From UBA5951 sp009936885 (GTDB lineage Bacteria > Pseudomonadota > Alphaproteobacteria > Puniceispirillales > Puniceispirillaceae): a stretch of DNA of 41,693 nt. Made by a program: the position numbers and the translations under genes. The notes below the pieces were generated by a model. The model was not told the DNA's origin, did not search any database, and saw only the letters and a list, made by a program, of their open reading frames with translations. Shown in pieces: positions 1 to 7,276 of this stretch; position 1 is the stretch's first letter; each line of letters opens with the position of its first letter. The stretch lies in NCBI GenBank assembly GCA_937996625.1, contig CALKVA010000028.1:1-41693 (forward strand), given 5' to 3'.

Positions 1-124
1 CACCACTCACAAAAGCATTTGATACCAAAGACATCATTATGCCAAAGCTAATGCCAGTTATCATCACAATACAAATTATTTTCAAAGAGGAAATAATATC
101 GTAGTCAGGGCTGGTTTTTGACAT
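1..124 (-). CDS. Membrane protein, N-terminal fragment (possible MFS-type transporter)
   Basis: This is the first 41 codons of a gene that runs off the left edge on the minus strand. The ATG lies at 122-124, and the frame is open to base 1. A short polar head (MSKTSPDYD) is followed from about residue 13 by a hydrophobic stretch with Ile, Met, Gly and Ser, consistent with a first membrane helix. The style resembles the start of a major-facilitator transporter, but 41 residues are too few to name a family. No strong ribosome binding site is visible. It is divergent from fliD, so the two share the 125-344 interval. Confidence 0.45.
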   Translation of the reverse strand, partial: MSKTSPDYDIISSLKIICIVMITGISFGIMMSLVSNAFVSG

Positions 125-268
125 TTTCACTACTGCTTGCCTGATTATTATGAATTCGTTAACAAAAGTTCCCAATCATACATATAAATGAGGCAGCCTC
201 AAAACTTTTTATATTCAAAGCTTATTTCTTCAAATTTGTTATATTTCAAAAACATTTTAGATTCTTTT

Positions 269-284
269 AGGCATAAAATTTGCA
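269..284 (+). promoter_or_regulatory. Sigma-54 (RpoN) promoter for fliD
   Basis: The sequence AGGCATAAAATTTGCA matches the sigma-54 consensus TGGCAC-N5-TTGCA: GG at 270-271 and GC at 282-283 with exactly 10 bases between. Transcription would begin near 295, leaving about 50 bases of leader before the fliD ATG at 345. In several alphaproteobacteria late flagellar genes use RpoN with a flagellar enhancer-binding protein, so the placement fits. The match and spacing are seen directly; use in the cell is inferred. Confidence 0.6.
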
Positions 285-344
285 CAGCAATGTCGTTAAA
301 GAATGATTTAGAACTGATTTTCGTTAGATTTTTATGAGTTAAAA

Positions 345-2939
345 ATGGCTACAGATTATATAAACATGTTAAATGCTGGGAGTGGCCTCAATACCAAGGA
401 AATTATTGACTCGCTTATAGAAGCTGAAAAAACACCATTACAGAATCAAATATCAACTGAAAAAAGTGATATTGAGGTCTCAATCTCTAGCTACAGTACT
501 ATCAAACAAAATTTTTCTGATCTAACCACGAATTTAACTCAACTGGATGGTATTACAGGCTTAACAATTTCTAATAACAGTAGTGATTTCGATTTGGATT
601 TATCAGATTCGTCATTAGCAACTGAGTTTGAAAGTACTATGTCCATAAGCCAACTTGCTACTGGGCATACTATGGTTTTTGACGGCTTTACATCTGAATT
701 AGCACCAGTAGGAAGTGGTGCATTAACTTTTGAATTTGGAACATGGACAAATGGAAGCTTTTCAGCAAACAGCAATATCAATGGAGGTACTGTTTCGATT
801 GCTAATGGTTTTGATACGCTCGCTGAGGTGAGAGCATCAATAAATGCAGCTGCATTAGGTGTTACAGCCTCAATTTTAAAAAAATCAGACACTAACTACG
901 CTTTGGTTCTAAAATCACAGGAAGGTCAGGATAATGCAATGCGAACCTCGATCGGGACTGGTAAGACTGTCTCGCAAACAACAGCAGGTGTTTTGAATTC
1001 AACAGCTGAAATTCAATCAGTGTCAGGTTTTTCTTCCTCAGATCTTAGCAGTTTAAATGGAAAAACATTATTTCTTAGCGATGGTACAAATTCTATCTCT
1101 GTCGATTTTAGCTCAACGCCGGCAAATCTTGCGGCTGTTGTAACGGCTATAACATCTGCTGAGGGTTATAGTAATATGGATTTTACAGTTGCTTCGGGAA
1201 CTAATGCATTAACGTTAGCCTATAATTCGTCTGATGGTAACGTGAATTTAGCAGAGGTAAGTGTTTTATCAACTGGTGGTCCAGATGATACTGAATTATA
1301 TTACCTGACAAATTATGACACTCAAGGTTCAAATTCTTATAATCCTGCAAAGGATTTGGCCGTAACACAAACAACACAGGGCGTATCAAATACTACAGCA
1401 GAGGTTCAGTCGGTAGCTGGGTTTAGTAGTTCAGAACTTAGCGCCCTTGGTGGAAAAACCCTGTTCTTTCATGATGGCACAAATTCGTTGTCAGTTGATT
1501 TTGACTCGAGTCCTACAGATTTAGCTTCTTTAGTCTCTACAATCACTTCAGAAACAGGTTATAGCGATCTGGATTTCACCGTTTCCGCCGGCACAGACTC
1601 ATTAATACTAACTTATGATTCTTCGGCTGGGAATGTTGAACTTTCAAATGTTAGTATTCTACCTTCTAGCAGTTTAGCCGTCACCCAGACAACTAAGGGT
1701 GTCACTGATACTACAGCGGAAGTTCAATCAGTTGCTGGATTCTCCTCTTCGGATATCGCTTTACTTAATGGTAAAACATTATTTTTGCACGATGGCACAA
1801 ATTCGCTGTCTGTAGAATTTAGTTCTACTCCTGCGGACCTAGCTGCGGTTGTCACAGCTATAACATCAGCAGAAGGTTACAGCGATTTAAATTTCTCAGT
1901 ATCAGCTGGAACAAATGCTTTAACGTTGACCTATAGCGCCTCTTCCGGAGACGTGAATTTAGCAGATGTTGGCTTTTTATCAGCTTCAGAAACGGTTGCT
2001 GCAAATGACGCTAATTTAACTTTTGACGGCGTATCTATTATTAGGTCCTCGAATACTATTTCTGACCTGATTAGCGGTTACACTTTGACCTTAAAAGATA
2101 CTACGTCTTCACAGACTACCTTTTCCTCTGATTTCAACACTGATACGGCGCTATTGGCAATGTCTTTATTCGTTGACCAACTAAACACCATAAATACTAG
2201 TCTTGACACACTAACGGAAAGAGGAGGTGTCGGACTAGAGGCAGGACCCCTAGCGGGAGACTCTGTTGCGAATTATATGAAAAATCAACTGAGGTCTATG
2301 GTCAGTTCGGGAATAGATGGTTTTGCTGATACTTCTATTTATTTGGCATATTTTGGACTCAAAACTGAACAAGATGGTTCGTTGACTCTAGATATTGATA
2401 CATTTAAAAATTATTACGAAGAAAATCACGACCAATTTGCAGCTTTATTTAATAGCAGAGTTACTACGAGTTCTAATTTAGTGAATGGAAAAATGCTTAG
2501 CGAAGATTATACACCAGGAGTGTATTCCTTTATTCTTGACAATAGTGGTGCTGGAACTATAGGTGACACTATATTATTGAACTCTGGAAATAGTTATACA
2601 GCGACTAGTGGCCCAGCTTTGGGTCTTTCAATAACAACAACTACTGGAGCGGATGATACTGACATTTATATTGGACGCTCGCTCATAGATACCATATCAG
2701 CTTTTACATCAACTGTGTTATCGAATACAGGGGATATTAACGAAAAGTTAACTTCTTTAAATGATAGTCTTACTGATAATGCAAATAACTTAGTAGATCT
2801 TGATAAAAAAATGGAAACTGTAAGAGAGAGATATAACCAACAGTTCGGTGCGATGGAGGCAGCTGTAGCGGCAATGAAATCCACCGAGACTACGATTACA
2901 AATATGATGGAAGCATGGAAAGGGTCAATGAGTAAATAA
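345..2939 (+). CDS. fliD: Flagellar hook-associated protein 2 (filament cap), enlarged by three repeats
   Basis: FliD caps the growing flagellar filament and helps flagellin fold at the tip. The N-terminal 100 residues have the FliD_N pattern (SGLNTKEIIDSLIEAEKTPL, then a coiled region). From about residue 548 the FliD_C region follows (ANDANLTFDGVSIIRSSNT, GVGLEAGPLAGDSVANYM, FADTSIYLAYFGLKT) and the protein ends in a heptad-rich helix. At 864 residues it is longer than usual FliD (about 450-650). The extra length is mostly three homologous blocks of about 100 residues at 209-309, 340-439 and 446-546, in the part expected to face outward. I see no cysteine, as is common in exported flagellar axial proteins. 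It lies behind a sigma-54 promoter with only a weak ribosome binding site. No other flagellar gene is in the window. Confidence 0.85.
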   Translation: MATDYINMLNAGSGLNTKEIIDSLIEAEKTPLQNQISTEKSDIEVSISSYSTIKQNFSDLTTNLTQLDGITGLTISNNSSDFDLDLSDSSLATEFESTMSISQLATGHTMVFDGFTSELAPVGSGALTFEFGTWTNGSFSANSNINGGTVSIANGFDTLAEVRASINAAALGVTASILKKSDTNYALVLKSQEGQDNAMRTSIGTGKTVSQTTAGVLNSTAEIQSVSGFSSSDLSSLNGKTLFLSDGTNSISVDFSSTPANLAAVVTAITSAEGYSNMDFTVASGTNALTLAYNSSDGNVNLAEVSVLSTGGPDDTELYYLTNYDTQGSNSYNPAKDLAVTQTTQGVSNTTAEVQSVAGFSSSELSALGGKTLFFHDGTNSLSVDFDSSPTDLASLVSTITSETGYSDLDFTVSAGTDSLILTYDSSAGNVELSNVSILPSSSLAVTQTTKGVTDTTAEVQSVAGFSSSDIALLNGKTLFLHDGTNSLSVEFSSTPADLAAVVTAITSAEGYSDLNFSVSAGTNALTLTYSASSGDVNLADVGFLSASETVAANDANLTFDGVSIIRSSNTISDLISGYTLTLKDTTSSQTTFSSDFNTDTALLAMSLFVDQLNTINTSLDTLTERGGVGLEAGPLAGDSVANYMKNQLRSMVSSGIDGFADTSIYLAYFGLKTEQDGSLTLDIDTFKNYYEENHDQFAALFNSRVTTSSNLVNGKMLSEDYTPGVYSFILDNSGAGTIGDTILLNSGNSYTATSGPALGLSITTTTGADDTDIYIGRSLIDTISAFTSTVLSNTGDINEKLTSLNDSLTDNANNLVDLDKKMETVRERYNQQFGAMEAAVAAMKSTETTITNMMEAWKGSMSK
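969..1271 (+). repeat. FliD internal repeat, copy 1
   Basis: This encodes residues 209-309 of FliD, beginning VSQTTAG and ending VSVLS. It aligns without gaps to copy 3 at about 72 percent identity counted by eye. The shared core carries GFSSSDL, GKTLFL-DGTNS, AAVVTAITSAEGYS and SGTNALTL. A 30-residue linker containing TGGPDDTELYYL separates it from copy 2. Confidence 0.85.
1362..1661 (+). repeat. FliD internal repeat, copy 2
   Basis: This encodes residues 340-439 of FliD, beginning VTQTTQG. It is the most diverged copy, about 67 percent identical to copy 3 by eye, with changes in the central helix (LASLVSTITSETGYS). Only six residues separate it from copy 3. Confidence 0.85.
1680..1982 (+). 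repeat. FliD internal repeat, copy 3
   Basis: This encodes residues 446-546 of FliD, beginning VTQTTKG and ending VGFLS. It runs straight into the conserved FliD core (AANDANLTFDG), so the repeats sit within the domain that normally precedes that motif. Confidence 0.85.
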
Positions 2940-2942
2940 AAT

Positions 2943-3428
2943 CTAAAATAAATCTAGAATATTAACTTCTTGAGTTATGATAGCGTTAATTTTGGGTAAA
3001 TTTTCATCTTTTTCCAATGCCCAAATATTTGGCGGTATCTCTATAATGTTTGAGCGTAAAGAAAATACAAAAGCTCTAAAATTCTTCATAGCTTTATCTT
3101 CACTATAATCCATTTTTTTTACAGGGTCTTCTATACTACCAAAAAGTGGTGATAATTTACGTTTCACATTGTTAGTTTCAAAGTATAATTTGAAATATGT
3201 ATAATGCCGAAGGAAATCAGCCGCACTTTCACCAGCTTTCACTTCTGTTAAAAACAGAAGCAAACCCTCCGCAGTTGTTTCTAGTTGCTGTGTTTCTACT
3301 GGCTCGTAAAGTGAGGACAAACCTTTAGAATATTTTACAGCGAATGGAGTTAGGCTGAGCTCTGAATGAAGAAACTCCGAAGCTGCACGAGCTACACAAA
3401 TATCAAAAATCCATGGGGGACAATACAT
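2943..3428 (-). CDS. Hypothetical protein, 161 aa
   Basis: I do not recognise this protein. It converges on fliD with three bases between the two stop codons. It is soluble in appearance, with no signal peptide or membrane segment. It has a hydrophobic helical first half (ETTAEGLLLFLTEVKAGESAADFL), an aromatic stretch (HYTYFKLYF) and a charged middle (KKMDYSEDKAMKNFRAF). The ATG at 3426-3428 has no clear ribosome binding site, so the start is uncertain. The position next to fliD hints at a flagellar link, but nothing in the sequence confirms it. Confidence 0.55.
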   Translation of the reverse strand: MYCPPWIFDICVARAASEFLHSELSLTPFAVKYSKGLSSLYEPVETQQLETTAEGLLLFLTEVKAGESAADFLRHYTYFKLYFETNNVKRKLSPLFGSIEDPVKKMDYSEDKAMKNFRAFVFSLRSNIIEIPPNIWALEKDENLPKINAIITQEVNILDLF

Positions 3429-3604
3429 TCGATTAAAGCCTGTTATATATTCTTTTTGTTATCTGATTCTTTTTGCTAATATAGCTTTTTTTTTATCTAC
3501 CGTCATGTGCTAATTTATGTCAGAGTGATGCAATAAAAACATCATCATACATAAGGAGTGTATGTTATTGTTTTAGTCAATTTGTTTTTTAGAAGGAAAA
3601 TTAA

Positions 3605-4846
3605 ATGTCATCTGCTACCATCGAACAGGTTTTGCATTTTAAGAATAAAAGAGAGAAGAGATACCATCATCCTAATCTGGATGAGCTTCAAGGATGGAAA
3701 GCTGCACGGGATGAGAAAAATATTCCAAAAGATAGACTAAATGAAGAAAAATCATGGGCTCTAAAGATGGGGCTAACAGGCGCTGACAGTATTGAGGACC
3801 GCTCAATACCCACATTCTCACGTGGAGAGCTTCCTCACTTCGCTGGGATAAATACGTTTTTGAAAGCGCCTTATGCAGAAAATGTGAAAGATGTTAAAAA
3901 CTATGACGCCACAATATTAGGGGCACCATTTGACGGCGGGACAACTTACCGGCCAGGAACCAGGTTTGGGCCTCAAGGAATTCGAAAAATATCTGCATTA
4001 TATACGCCTTATAATTACGAAATGGGCGTTGATTTACGAGAGCAGATGTCTTTGTGCGATGCTGGCGATATTTTCACAATTCCTGCTAATATTGAGAAGA
4101 CTTTCGATCAAATTTCTCGTGCGTGTTCTCATGTTTTCTCTAGTGGCTCATTGCCTGTTATTTTAGGCGGGGATCATTCTATTGGCTTTCCAACAGTAAG
4201 AGGGATTGCGGAGTGCACATCCAAAAGAATAGGCATCATTCATTTTGATCGGCACGCTGATATTCAAGAAAAAGATTTAGATGAGAGAATGCATACAACA
4301 CCATGGTTCCATGCAACCAATCTTGAAAATGTTAGACCTGAAAATTTAGTACAGGTCGGTATCGGCGGATGGCAAGTGCCAAGAGAGGCGGTAGAAGTAG
4401 CACGAGAGCGCAACACCAATATTTTAACAATGAGTGACGTAGAAAAATTAGGAATTGATAAGACAATAGAAATGGCATTGGAGCTAGCGTGGAAAGATAC
4501 CGACATGGTATATATGTCTTTCGATATTGATAGTATAGACTGCGGTTTTGTGCCTGGAACGGGTTGGCCAGAACCTGGTGGCTTCCTTCCACGAGAAGCA
4601 TTGCAGCTTGTTGCGGGCGTTGCAGCAGAAGGGATATGCGGTATGGAATTAGTTGAGGTATCACCACCGTACGATCAATCAGAAATAACAGCCCTAATGG
4701 CGACAAGGGTTATCGTAGAAGTATTAGGGTCGATGACTATGTCTGGCAGTCTTGGTAAACATCGCAAACATATTGATAAACCTGTTGAAATTCTTGCCGG
4801 AGAATTTGAAGGAGACAGATGGTCAAATAATGGCTCTGTGAGATAG
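3605..4846 (+). CDS. Ureohydrolase (arginase/agmatinase superfamily), guanidine hydrolase-like
   Basis: A binuclear-metal hydrolase that splits a guanidino group to release urea. The metal motifs are in order: GGDHS (His191), D-R-H-A-D (Asp215, His217, Asp219) and SFDIDSID (Asp307, Asp309). The second motif has Arg where agmatinases usually have Ala (DAHxD). The sequence has an N-terminal extension of about 90 residues and the strings MHTTPWFHATN, IGGWQVPRE and GTGWPEPGGFLPRE. From memory these match the clade containing the nickel-dependent guanidine hydrolase GdmH (Synechocystis Sll1077) better than classical SpeB, so a free guanidine substrate is plausible but untested. AGAAGGA at 3591-3597 is a good ribosome binding site for the ATG. 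The HypA/HypB-like maturation genes known for GdmH are not nearby. No guanidine riboswitch was recognised upstream. Confidence 0.8.
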   Translation: MSSATIEQVLHFKNKREKRYHHPNLDELQGWKAARDEKNIPKDRLNEEKSWALKMGLTGADSIEDRSIPTFSRGELPHFAGINTFLKAPYAENVKDVKNYDATILGAPFDGGTTYRPGTRFGPQGIRKISALYTPYNYEMGVDLREQMSLCDAGDIFTIPANIEKTFDQISRACSHVFSSGSLPVILGGDHSIGFPTVRGIAECTSKRIGIIHFDRHADIQEKDLDERMHTTPWFHATNLENVRPENLVQVGIGGWQVPREAVEVARERNTNILTMSDVEKLGIDKTIEMALELAWKDTDMVYMSFDIDSIDCGFVPGTGWPEPGGFLPREALQLVAGVAAEGICGMELVEVSPPYDQSEITALMATRVIVEVLGSMTMSGSLGKHRKHIDKPVEILAGEFEGDRWSNNGSVR

Positions 4847-4857
4847 GAATATTATAC

Positions 4858-5262
4858 ATGTTGACAAATATCCATATGCATGACGGATTTTTACATTCTC
4901 ATATGTCTGAAAGTGACATCAAAAAGGATATCCTTCTGTTAACAACTGAGTTTATTGATGGGTTTAGCCAGTCAAATGATAAAATGGCGTTTCTTACACT
5001 TTCTGGTTTTCCAAATGAATTAGATTCTAAAACCGGCGGCCCGTCTCTAAAATTGGTTAATACCAGAATTGAGACGAATTGGCAGCTTGGTACGGCTAGC
5101 CCCTCTTTTGGCAGGGAGGAGTTAAACTATCTTCCCTACCCAAAAGAACTTGTAACGAATGTAACTAACATGATTTTTACCTATGTATCTTTGCATGAAA
5201 AGCATGAGGTTAATTTGATCAACTGGATTGCTAAAAAGCATTTTCCTGAAATAGACCAATAG
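4858..5262 (+). CDS. Hypothetical protein, 134 aa, cotranscribed with the ureohydrolase
   Basis: This gene starts 11 bases after the ureohydrolase stop, so the two are almost surely one operon. I do not recognise the family. The N-terminus is rich in His and Met (HMHDGFLHSHM), which could bind metal. The middle contains a Gly/Pro turn region (SKTGGPSLKLVNT), and the C-terminus has HEKHEVNLINWIAKKHF. There is no signal peptide or membrane helix. It does not look like a HypA-type nickel carrier, since the CxxC pairs are missing and I see no cysteine. An accessory or regulatory role for the hydrolase is inferred from position alone. Confidence 0.65.
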   Translation: MLTNIHMHDGFLHSHMSESDIKKDILLLTTEFIDGFSQSNDKMAFLTLSGFPNELDSKTGGPSLKLVNTRIETNWQLGTASPSFGREELNYLPYPKELVTNVTNMIFTYVSLHEKHEVNLINWIAKKHFPEIDQ

Positions 5263-5704
5263 TTCAATTAAATGTAAACGCCTCTTCTCACTCGCTTAAT
5301 CTCAAACATTAATAAGCATACAATTTATATTTTACAGTTGTGAATTCAACTAATAAAACCAGAACTAAGATTTATAACTTAACCTGTTGTACCAATATTG
5401 AGTCGTTCATCACGTTTGCTATTTTGTTTTAGAAACCATTTTTTGCGGTAATAATTAGGCAAAAGTAAATACATACGATTTTTAGATGTATCGAAAACTG
5501 CAATCAAGCAGACTAAATGAATTTAGAATATTTTTAAGCCTCACTGCCAAAGGGGATGTCACACTTTTTTAAGAAAAATGCAAATATCGTCTAATAACAT
5601 ATCTTTAATTAGTAAATTTTTTCTCGATGGTGATAAAATGTATGAATCTAAAAAAGAGAAAACTATACTCTTAGAAATACATTATATATCGATGGAGAAT
5701 TAAA
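5263..5704. other. Intergenic region, 442 bases, upstream of TRAP system 1
   Basis: No convincing gene of normal size lies here. The region is AT-rich and holds the end of the ureohydrolase operon and presumably the promoter for the TRAP operon, but I could not identify reliable -35/-10 elements or a terminator hairpin. Two short ORFs exist: 5638-5703 on the plus strand, ending at the dctP start (listed separately), and a 31-codon one at 5379-5474 on the minus strand that I do not trust. Confidence 0.5.
5638..5703 (+). CDS. Possible 21-codon leader ORF before dctP
   Basis: An ATG at 5638-5640 with GGTGA just upstream opens a 21-residue frame (MYESKKEKTILLEIHYISMEN). Its TAA at 5701-5703 ends one base before the TTG start of dctP. 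The frame covers the dctP ribosome binding site GGAG at 5694-5697, so ribosomes on it could influence dctP translation. The arrangement is seen; that it is translated is speculative, and a chance ORF is possible. Confidence 0.2.
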   Translation: MYESKKEKTILLEIHYISMEN

Positions 5705-6715
5705 TTGTTTAAATCATTTTATACTTCGGTGGTGACTATTGTAGGGCTTAGTATTATTGCTACTTCTGCGTATAGTGCCGAATGGAAATTTAACAACGGT
5801 TTGCCGGAAGGTCGCGGTGAATCCAAACAGCTTGAAACCTTTGCAGCCGATGTTGCCGATTTAACAGGTGGAAGCTTGAAAATTGATGTCTTTCACGGTG
5901 GCTCATTAAATCTTAAAGACAATGATGTGGCGCGATGGCTGCCAAAAGGTGCTGTTGAGATGGGTCTTGTTTGGGCTAATTATCTAGGGCGCGATGTACC
6001 TGCGTTAAATGCGGTGATGGTCCAAGGTTCTGTTGGAAGTTCAGATGAGTTAATAACTGCGCTTCCTGAGATACAGGAAATTTACAAAGAAGTTTTAGGT
6101 GAACTTGATATTGTTCCTGCCGGATTTATGGCGCTACCAATCTTAAAGGCATCAATTTTCTGCCGAGAGAAGCCAGTGAGGACTTTAGCGGATCTTAAAA
6201 CCAGAAAATTAAGAGTTTGGAGCAATGACCAAGTTGAAACCTTCACAAAATTAGGTGTTTCTGCTCAGATTGTTGGTCAAAATGATTTGTATGTGGCTTT
6301 GCAAACAGGTGTTGTTGATTGCGCCGTATATCCAGCTCTATTTGCGCATACAATTTCATTACAGGAAGTAACAAAATACGCATCATATCTATACCCTGTA
6401 GCTGGTGTTCCTTACGTATTAGGCGTATCCGAAGGAGCATGGAATGGCCTAGACGATTCAGAAAGAAGTGCAGTTACAACTGCGGCAGAACGCGTCTGGG
6501 CGCGCACAAACGAATATTCGCAAGCTGAAGAGAAGGAAAATGCAGCAAGGCAAAAGCTTTCAGAGCAAGGAATTGAGTTTCTAAACGAATTCTCAGATGA
6601 AGACAGAAACGCATTTCTAATAGCTGCCTCTGACACGTGGAAATCAATGGCAGAAGATGCTGGAGGCAAGGCACCTGAATATCGCCAGCGCATTTTAGAT
6701 GTTCTTGGTCGTTAA
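5705..6715 (+). CDS. dctP: TRAP transporter substrate-binding protein (system 1)
   Basis: Periplasmic solute receptor of a TRAP transporter, 336 residues. It starts with TTG, supported by GGAG at 5694-5697 eight bases upstream. A signal peptide spans residues 1-25 with a probable cut after SAYSA. The DctP fold signals are present: the opening strand EWKF, the KLRVW segment with the ligand-contacting Arg at about 170, and the helix LYVALQTGVVDCAVYP. This Arg usually binds a carboxylate, so an organic acid is the likely ligand; the exact substrate cannot be read. It is the first gene of dctP-dctQ-dctM, 36 bases before dctQ. Confidence 0.9.
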   Translation: MFKSFYTSVVTIVGLSIIATSAYSAEWKFNNGLPEGRGESKQLETFAADVADLTGGSLKIDVFHGGSLNLKDNDVARWLPKGAVEMGLVWANYLGRDVPALNAVMVQGSVGSSDELITALPEIQEIYKEVLGELDIVPAGFMALPILKASIFCREKPVRTLADLKTRKLRVWSNDQVETFTKLGVSAQIVGQNDLYVALQTGVVDCAVYPALFAHTISLQEVTKYASYLYPVAGVPYVLGVSEGAWNGLDDSERSAVTTAAERVWARTNEYSQAEEKENAARQKLSEQGIEFLNEFSDEDRNAFLIAASDTWKSMAEDAGGKAPEYRQRILDVLGR

Positions 6716-6751
6716 ACCCATATAGAATATTTTTGTTCAGGAGCTAAAATA

Positions 6752-7276
6752 TTGGGAGCGCAAACACGTCACAGCACACTCTGCTTATTAAGCAGAAAAA
6801 CTGAAGTGTTTGTTACTCCCATCTTTTATTTCATGGCCGTTCTTGCGACTATTGCTAGCGTAATGATTATTATCCTTATCGGGGGTAGCGTTACTATGCG
6901 TTATTTAACCTTTACCCCATTTCGGTTTACAGAAGAACTTGTTGGGTTACTAATGACATCTGCGTTCTTTCTTTCGTTGCCGTTAGTAACATTGCATGCA
7001 AAGCATGTGAGGGTTTTAATTCTGATTTCATCACTGCCAGATAAAATAAAGCCTTGGGTTGCAGGGCTTGCTTCTTTCTTTGGAGTAGTCTTTTGCGCAT
7101 GGTTTTTTTTACTTTGTATTCCATGGCTTGAATTTGCGTATGACAGACAGATAAAAACGGAAGTTGGCCGCTTAATTATGTATCCGTGGATGTCTATTTT
7201 ACCTCTATCAATGCTCCTTACCATTATTGCTTTTATTATAAGATGCTTTTCAGATAGTTTGAAGGTAGCTGAATGA
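6752..7276 (+). CDS. dctQ: TRAP transporter small permease (system 1)
   Basis: Small membrane subunit of the TRAP transporter, 174 residues, with four hydrophobic segments (about 28-48, 66-82, 105-128 and 144-164). The TTG start at 6752-6754 is supported by AGGAG at 6739-6743, eight bases away. DctQ pairs with DctM to form the sodium-driven membrane unit. The stop overlaps the next start as ATGA, so the two are translationally coupled. The motif LITLHAKHVR-like SLPLVTLHAKHVRV after the second helix is typical of the family. Confidence 0.88.
   Translation: MGAQTRHSTLCLLSRKTEVFVTPIFYFMAVLATIASVMIIILIGGSVTMRYLTFTPFRFTEELVGLLMTSAFFLSLPLVTLHAKHVRVLILISSLPDKIKPWVAGLASFFGVVFCAWFFLLCIPWLEFAYDRQIKTEVGRLIMYPWMSILPLSMLLTIIAFIIRCFSDSLKVAE

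Noticed and set aside
3429..3604. A guanidine riboswitch or leader before the ureohydrolase
   Set aside because: I found none of the conserved guanidine-I, -II or -III motifs. A strong AAGGAG at 3553-3558 precedes only a four-codon frame and a longer frame that overlaps the real gene out of phase.
5379..5474. A 31-codon minus-strand ORF, MYLLLPNYYRKKWFLKQNSK then RDERLNIGTTG
   Set aside because: No ribosome binding site, no recognised family, and AT-rich intergenic DNA easily yields such frames. A decayed fragment is possible but unsupported.
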